DNA of 64,000 bases from Georgenia thermotolerans (lineage in GTDB: Bacteria; Actinomycetota; Actinomycetes; Actinomycetales; Actinomycetaceae). Below the pieces are notes generated by a model. That model was not told the DNA's origin and did not search any database. It was given only the letters and a program-made list of their open reading frames with translations. Every line of letters starts with the position of its first letter. Position 1 is the first letter of the stretch. The position numbers were made by a program, and so were the translations under genes. This document shows, piece by piece, positions 59,977 through 64,000 of this stretch. The stretch is taken from positions 1 through 64,000 of the forward strand of contig NZ_VUKF01000007.1 in NCBI RefSeq assembly GCF_009193185.1. The letters are read 5' to 3'.

Positions 59977-62109
59977 GTGTCTAGAAGCTCGATCATCACG
60001 ACCGAGCGCGCCGCGGAGTCCTCCGCACGGGGGTTGAAAGTCAGGCATCTCGCGCCGCGCCACGCCCGACGCCGCAGCCGGGGCCGCCAATTCACGGCGG
60101 CGGAGGCTCGCAGCGCCGCGAACTTCCGGCCGGAGATCCAGGGCCTGCGGTCGCTCGCCGTGCTGATGGTCGTGGTCTACCACGTCTTCCTCGACCGGGT
60201 CTCCGGGGGCGTCGACATCTTCTTGATGATCTCGGCATTCCTGCTCACGCTCTCCTTCGTCCGCAAGGTCGAGGCGGACCGACCGCTCGCGCTAACCCGG
60301 CACTGGCTGCACCGCTTCAAGCGGCTGCTACCGGCATCGGCTGCCACGATCCTCGGCACGCTCGTCGCCGTGTGGGCCGTTGTGCCGAGCTCGCGCTGGA
60401 CGTCGATCCTTGAGCAGGCGTGGGCCTCGCTGCTCTACGTCCAGAACTGGCTCCTCGCCGCGACGTCCGTGGACTACTACGCGCGCGACGACTCCTTGGC
60501 CAGCCCGCTGCAGCACTTCTGGTCGTTGTCGATCCAGGGTCAGGTCTTCATCGTGTGGCCGGTGATCTTCGCGGCCGGTGCCTGGATCGCACGCCGCATC
60601 GGGTGGCGTTATCGAACGATCCTGTGGCTCGCGTTCGGTGCGATATTCGTCGGCTCGCTCGCATTCTCTGTTCATCAGACGACGACCAACCAGACCTTCG
60701 CCTATTTCGACACCCGCGCGCGGTTGTGGGAGTTCGCCGCGGGTTCGCTGCTCGCCCTCGCCCTGCCTCACCTCCGCCTCGCACGCCCACTCCGCGTTGT
60801 CATGGGTTGGACGGGGGTGGCGGGCATGCTTGCCTGCGGCGTCCTGCTGCCGGTGGGGCAATCCTTTCCCGGATATGTGGCGCTGTGGCCCCTCATCTCC
60901 GCCGGCCTGGTCATCGCCGCTGGACAGAGTGGGTCCCGGCTCGGAGTCGATCGACTGCTCAGTTCTCGCGCCTTGGTGGGAATGGGCGGCATCTCCTACG
61001 CCCTCTATCTGGTGCACTGGCCGGTACTCACGGTCTACCTCTCGGCAGTGGGGCGACCGGCCGCCGGACCGGCGGCCGGGATCGTGATCATCGTCGCCTC
61101 GATCGTTGCTGCCCACCTCATTACCGGCCTTATCGAGGCTCCACTGCGGCGCGCGGCGTGGACGGAGGCGCACGCCTGGCGCATGGGCGTGGTGGTCACC
61201 GCATGTGTCGCCGCTGTGGCCGCCCCTGCCGCTGCGTGGCAGGTGAATCTCGATCGCCGTGCCGCCGGCGCCGCGGCCGCCGCACCGGCCGACAACCCTG
61301 GTGCCCTCGCGCTCCAGCCCGGCTTTCGCTTTGCCGGGGCCCCGGACGCTCTGACCTTGCCGCTCCCCACCGAGCTCGATGACCAGTGGGTCAGTCTGGA
61401 CCACGGTTGCACTGGCGTCTTCGCGATCGCCGACGCAGAGATCTCCGCGACATGCAGCCAGAACGAGACCCTTCCTGCTCCGGAACGGACCATTCTCGTC
61501 GTCGGGGACTCACACGCGCAGCAGTGGATGGCGGCGCTCTCACCCCTCGCGAAGGAGCGCAACTGGCAGCTGGTCGCGCTGCTCAAGGGAGGCTGCGCCT
61601 TCGGAGCGCCCACGACTGAGGGGTTCAACCCACTCTGCGACGACTGGCTCCAACGTGCATGGGGTTATGCGCTCGAGCTCCGACCGGATGCGATCTTCAC
61701 CGTTGCGACGGCGGCCTCGGCGGACGGGCCCAACGAGGAGCTCGTCGCCGGCTATGAGCAGATGGTCGCAGAGATGACGGCGGCCGGGATCGACGTCATC
61801 GGGGTGCGGGACAACCCGCGCTTCGCCTTCGACATGTACGCCTGCGTCGAGAGGAACGGGCCCGACGCTTCCCAGTGCACGGTCCGCCGAGACCAGGCCC
61901 TCCCCGCCACCAGCCCGATGCAGCGGTTGGTCGGCGCCGAGGGCCTGTACCTGCTGGACCTCACCGACCGCCTGTGCCCGGACGGTCTGTGCCCGCCGGT
62001 CATCGGCAACCTCTATGTGTTCATGGATGACAACCATCTGTCTAGAAGCTATGCCGCCACGCTGCGGCAAGACCTTGAAGAGCGGTTGCTCGCCGCCACG
62101 GGCTGGTAG
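59977..62109 (+). CDS. OafA-type O-acyltransferase with C-terminal SGNH domain
   Basis: A 710-residue two-domain enzyme. Residues 45-430 are an acyltransferase-3 membrane domain with about ten helices: NFRPEIQGLRSLAVLMVVVYHVF (Arg and His features), GGVDIFLMISAFLL and SPLQHFWSLSIQGQVFI. Residues 450-710 form an extracytoplasmic SGNH domain with ILVVGDSHAQQWM (Ser nucleophile) and MDDNHLS (Asp-x-x-His near the end). This layout acetylates cell-surface polysaccharide or peptidoglycan. TAGACT precedes the GTG by six bases. Codon use is more AT-tolerant than the neighbours, suggesting transfer. Confidence 0.9.
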   Translation: MSRSSIITTERAAESSARGLKVRHLAPRHARRRSRGRQFTAAEARSAANFRPEIQGLRSLAVLMVVVYHVFLDRVSGGVDIFLMISAFLLTLSFVRKVEADRPLALTRHWLHRFKRLLPASAATILGTLVAVWAVVPSSRWTSILEQAWASLLYVQNWLLAATSVDYYARDDSLASPLQHFWSLSIQGQVFIVWPVIFAAGAWIARRIGWRYRTILWLAFGAIFVGSLAFSVHQTTTNQTFAYFDTRARLWEFAAGSLLALALPHLRLARPLRVVMGWTGVAGMLACGVLLPVGQSFPGYVALWPLISAGLVIAAGQSGSRLGVDRLLSSRALVGMGGISYALYLVHWPVLTVYLSAVGRPAAGPAAGIVIIVASIVAAHLITGLIEAPLRRAAWTEAHAWRMGVVVTACVAAVAAPAAAWQVNLDRRAAGAAAAAPADNPGALALQPGFRFAGAPDALTLPLPTELDDQWVSLDHGCTGVFAIADAEISATCSQNETLPAPERTILVVGDSHAQQWMAALSPLAKERNWQLVALLKGGCAFGAPTTEGFNPLCDDWLQRAWGYALELRPDAIFTVATAASADGPNEELVAGYEQMVAEMTAAGIDVIGVRDNPRFAFDMYACVERNGPDASQCTVRRDQALPATSPMQRLVGAEGLYLLDLTDRLCPDGLCPPVIGNLYVFMDDNHLSRSYAATLRQDLEERLLAATGW

Positions 62110-62110
62110 A

Positions 62111-62140
62111 CCGCCCGCGTCGCCGCTGTCCGTCGGGCGG
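62111..62140 (+). terminator. hairpin after the OafA-like gene
   Basis: CCGCCCG (62111-62117) and CGGGCGG (62134-62140), one base after the stop; 16-base loop. Confidence 0.4.
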
Positions 62141-62180
62141 TGACGGTGTCGGTCGACAAGTGGTCCACAGGTGTTGCCGT

Positions 62181-62186
62181 TACGCT
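62181..62186 (+). promoter_or_regulatory. -10 box of the GlfT2-like gene
   Basis: TACGCT with TTGCCG eight bases upstream (too close to be its -35). A leader of about 60 bases and GGGGAG, seven bases before the ATG, make this gene leadered, in contrast to its neighbours. Confidence 0.35.
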
Positions 62187-62253
62187 CACCGAAAGCGTCG
62201 CCACATCACGCATGCCCGTCACGATGCGCACCTCACCCGTGGGGAGTCGACGA

Positions 62254-64000
62254 ATGAGCACTACCGCCACCGACAAGATCTCTCAGGCTGCGTCCCGCCG
62301 GAGCCCCTACCGGGTCGTCCAGCGAGTGATCCTGCCCCTCGAGGCCGACTCCGACAGCATCCCGCTGTACGTGGACGCCGGTACGACCTCGGTGGACCCG
62401 CGCACCGATGCCGCGCGGGCGCAAGGCACGGCGGGGCCGGCCGTCACGGGAGAGACGGTTCAGTCCTCGGACTTCCGCGGGCGGTTCTCGACCGTCGTCC
62501 GGCCCGGCTCGCGCATGTCCTTCGCCACCTACTTCAACGCCTTCCCCGCCAGCTACTGGCGGCGGTGGACCACCGTGGGGTCCGTCCGCCTTGAGGTGAC
62601 GGTCTCGGGCAACGGCACGCTGATCGTGTACCGGTCCAACGCCAAGGGCGCTCAGCAGCGCGTCGAGTCCCTGGCCTTCGAAGGACGGACGCCGCACGTC
62701 TTCGACCTTCCGCTCACCCCCTTCGGGGACGGCGGCTGGTACTGGTTCGACATCGTCGGGGGAGTCGAGGGAGCCCTGCTGGAGGGTGCGCACTGGGCCG
62801 TGCCCGACGCGGGCGGGAAGCGCGGGCGGGCCTCCATCGCTATCACCACGTTCAACCGGCCCGACTACTGCCTGCGCACCATCGAGACGGTGTGCGGCGC
62901 GGACACGGTCCGCGAGATCCTCGACGACTTGCTCGTCATCGACCAGGGCACCCAGAACGTCGCCGACGAGGAGGGGTATCCGGAGGTCGCCGCCCGCCTG
63001 GGGGACCGTCTCCGGATCGTCCGACAGGGCAACATCGGCGGCTCGGGCGGCTTCTCCCGGGGGATGTACGAGGCGGTCCGGGCGGGCCGGAGCGACTACG
63101 TCATCCTGCTCGACGACGACATAGTCCTCGAGCCCGAAAGCCTCACCCGCCTCGTGGCCTTCGCCGACTTCGCGCGGCGCCCCACCCTGGTCGGCGGCCA
63201 CATGTTCGACATGTACAACCGCACGGTGCTGCACACCTTCGGGGAGACCGTAGACCCGTGGCGCTTCCAGCCCCGCCCCGCCCACGAGGACATGGAGCTC
63301 GGGCACGACTTCGCCCGGTCCAACCTGCGCACCACGCCCTGGCTCCACCGGCGCGCGGACGTCGACTACAACGGCTGGTGGATGACCCTCATCCCTACCG
63401 AGGTGATCCGTGAGATCGGGCTGTCCCTGCCGCTCTTCATCAAGTGGGACGACGCCGAGTACTCCCTGCGGGCGGCCAAGGCGGGGTATCCCACCGTCTC
63501 GCTGCCCGGCGCCGGCCTGTGGCACATCGCCTGGGGCGACAAGGACGACCTCGTCGGGTGGCAGGCCTACTTCCACGAGCGCAACCGGGTGATCGCCACG
63601 CTGCTGCACTCGCTGTACGACCGCGGCGGACGCGTCCTCCGCGAGTCGAGCTACATGGACGTCAAGCACCTCATCTCCATGCAGTACTACTCCGAGCAGG
63701 GCCGCCTCACCGCCTTGCGGGACGTGCTCGCGGGTCCGGACCGCCTCCACGAACTCCTCGGCACGCGCCTGGCGGAGATCCGGTCGCTGGCCACCGAGTA
63801 CAGCGACGCACAGTTCAGGCCCGACCTGGACGCCTTCCCGGCGCCGCAGCGCCACAAGCCGCGGAACAAGGGCCGAGGCGTGCACCAGCCGGCCCGCATC
63901 GCGCTCGCGCCCTGGGCGGCCAAGACGGTGCTCCGGCAGACCCTGCGACCGGTGGCGGAGGGCGCGGCGGAGCGGCCCCAGACGTTCATCGCGCACCAGG
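62254..64000 (+). CDS. GlfT2-like galactofuranosyltransferase, partial
   Basis: A processive-type glycosyltransferase of the GT2 family resembling mycobacterial GlfT2, cut by the right edge (582 codons visible). The N-terminal beta-sandwich (about 20-180) has FYFNAFPASYWRRWT-like features (YFNAFPASYWRRW near 93). The GT-A domain begins with AITTFNRPDYC near 196. It has the metal triad LLDDDIVLEPES (Asp287-289), FIKWDDAEYSLRA for acceptor catalysis and GLWHIAWGDKDD. Galactofuranose from UDP-Galf would be polymerised on a lipid-linked glycan at the inner membrane face. galE upstream could feed the precursor. Confidence 0.88.
   Translation, partial: MSTTATDKISQAASRRSPYRVVQRVILPLEADSDSIPLYVDAGTTSVDPRTDAARAQGTAGPAVTGETVQSSDFRGRFSTVVRPGSRMSFATYFNAFPASYWRRWTTVGSVRLEVTVSGNGTLIVYRSNAKGAQQRVESLAFEGRTPHVFDLPLTPFGDGGWYWFDIVGGVEGALLEGAHWAVPDAGGKRGRASIAITTFNRPDYCLRTIETVCGADTVREILDDLLVIDQGTQNVADEEGYPEVAARLGDRLRIVRQGNIGGSGGFSRGMYEAVRAGRSDYVILLDDDIVLEPESLTRLVAFADFARRPTLVGGHMFDMYNRTVLHTFGETVDPWRFQPRPAHEDMELGHDFARSNLRTTPWLHRRADVDYNGWWMTLIPTEVIREIGLSLPLFIKWDDAEYSLRAAKAGYPTVSLPGAGLWHIAWGDKDDLVGWQAYFHERNRVIATLLHSLYDRGGRVLRESSYMDVKHLISMQYYSEQGRLTALRDVLAGPDRLHELLGTRLAEIRSLATEYSDAQFRPDLDAFPAPQRHKPRNKGRGVHQPARIALAPWAAKTVLRQTLRPVAEGAAERPQTFIAHQ

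Noticed and set aside
59978-62050. The 12-base repeat tgtctagaagct at both ends of the OafA-like gene
   Set aside because: Both copies lie inside the coding frame, are short, and have no inverted repeats or target duplication next to them, so chance cannot be excluded.
62233-63996. A 587-codon open frame on the minus strand
   Set aside because: It is antisense to the GlfT2-like gene, has repetitive Gly/Val/Asp/Arg composition and no recognisable motif. High-GC coding DNA often leaves an open antisense frame.

Overview
The window is very GC-rich, gene-dense chromosomal DNA from an actinobacterium. The content points to the order Micrococcales, in the neighbourhood of Cellulomonas or Georgenia. 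This is an inference from gene content: a biotin-dependent acyl-CoA carboxylase with a small epsilon subunit, a BirA without a DNA-binding domain, the gtrA/purK/purE neighbourhood, a Tad pilus, SCO6880-type conjugation genes, LytR-CpsA-Psr proteins and a GlfT2-like galactofuranosyltransferase. Many genes start at GTG. About a dozen have a TAnnnT-like -10 box ending 6-8 bases before the start codon, the signature of leaderless mRNAs. No rRNA, tRNA or CRISPR array was seen.

Layout. 1-15.8 kb is a housekeeping block: a quinone oxidoreductase whose frame runs off the left edge, carboxylase epsilon and beta subunits, an SGNH hydrolase, birA, an Rv1264-like adenylate cyclase, an OmpR-type and a NarL-type two-component pair, a membrane protein, gtrA, purK and purE. 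15.7-22.9 kb is a complete-looking Tad (Flp) pilus operon on the minus strand (flp, tadE, tadG-like, cpaB, cpaE, tadA, tadB, tadC) without a prepilin peptidase. 23.3-25.4 kb holds a TetR regulator and an orphan LanC-like cyclase. 25.4-32.4 kb is a minus-strand type IV secretion-like operon: a triple-domain peptidoglycan hydrolase, a lipoprotein, a VirB4-like ATPase, an SCO6880 protein, a VirB6-like membrane protein and a small membrane protein. No relaxase, coupling protein or integrase is present.

32.6-38.6 kb contains an LCP protein preceded by a possible 16-codon micro-ORF, galE, a Tat-exported PHP phosphoesterase, a possible 50-codon gene and a HAD phosphatase. 38.6-45.1 kb looks like a catabolic module: a PucR regulator, an NCS1 importer, a CoA-acylating semialdehyde dehydrogenase and a class III aminotransferase, best read as nucleobase or beta-alanine use. 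45.3-53.6 kb is a DeoR-controlled sugar or polyol module: an ABC importer with two permeases, DhaK, DhaL and a beta-hydroxyacid dehydrogenase. 53.8-56.5 kb is a TrpXYZ-like ABC importer. 56.7-64 kb is cell-surface glycan modification: two acyltransferases, a CoA-binding protein, a second LCP protein and a GlfT2-like transferase cut by the window edge.

Non-coding features worth attention are a 19-base tandem repeat present at two loci in opposite orientation, a 21-bp near-perfect hairpin between two convergent operons, a perfect DeoR-type operator and an attenuator-like hairpin between the pilin gene and tadE.
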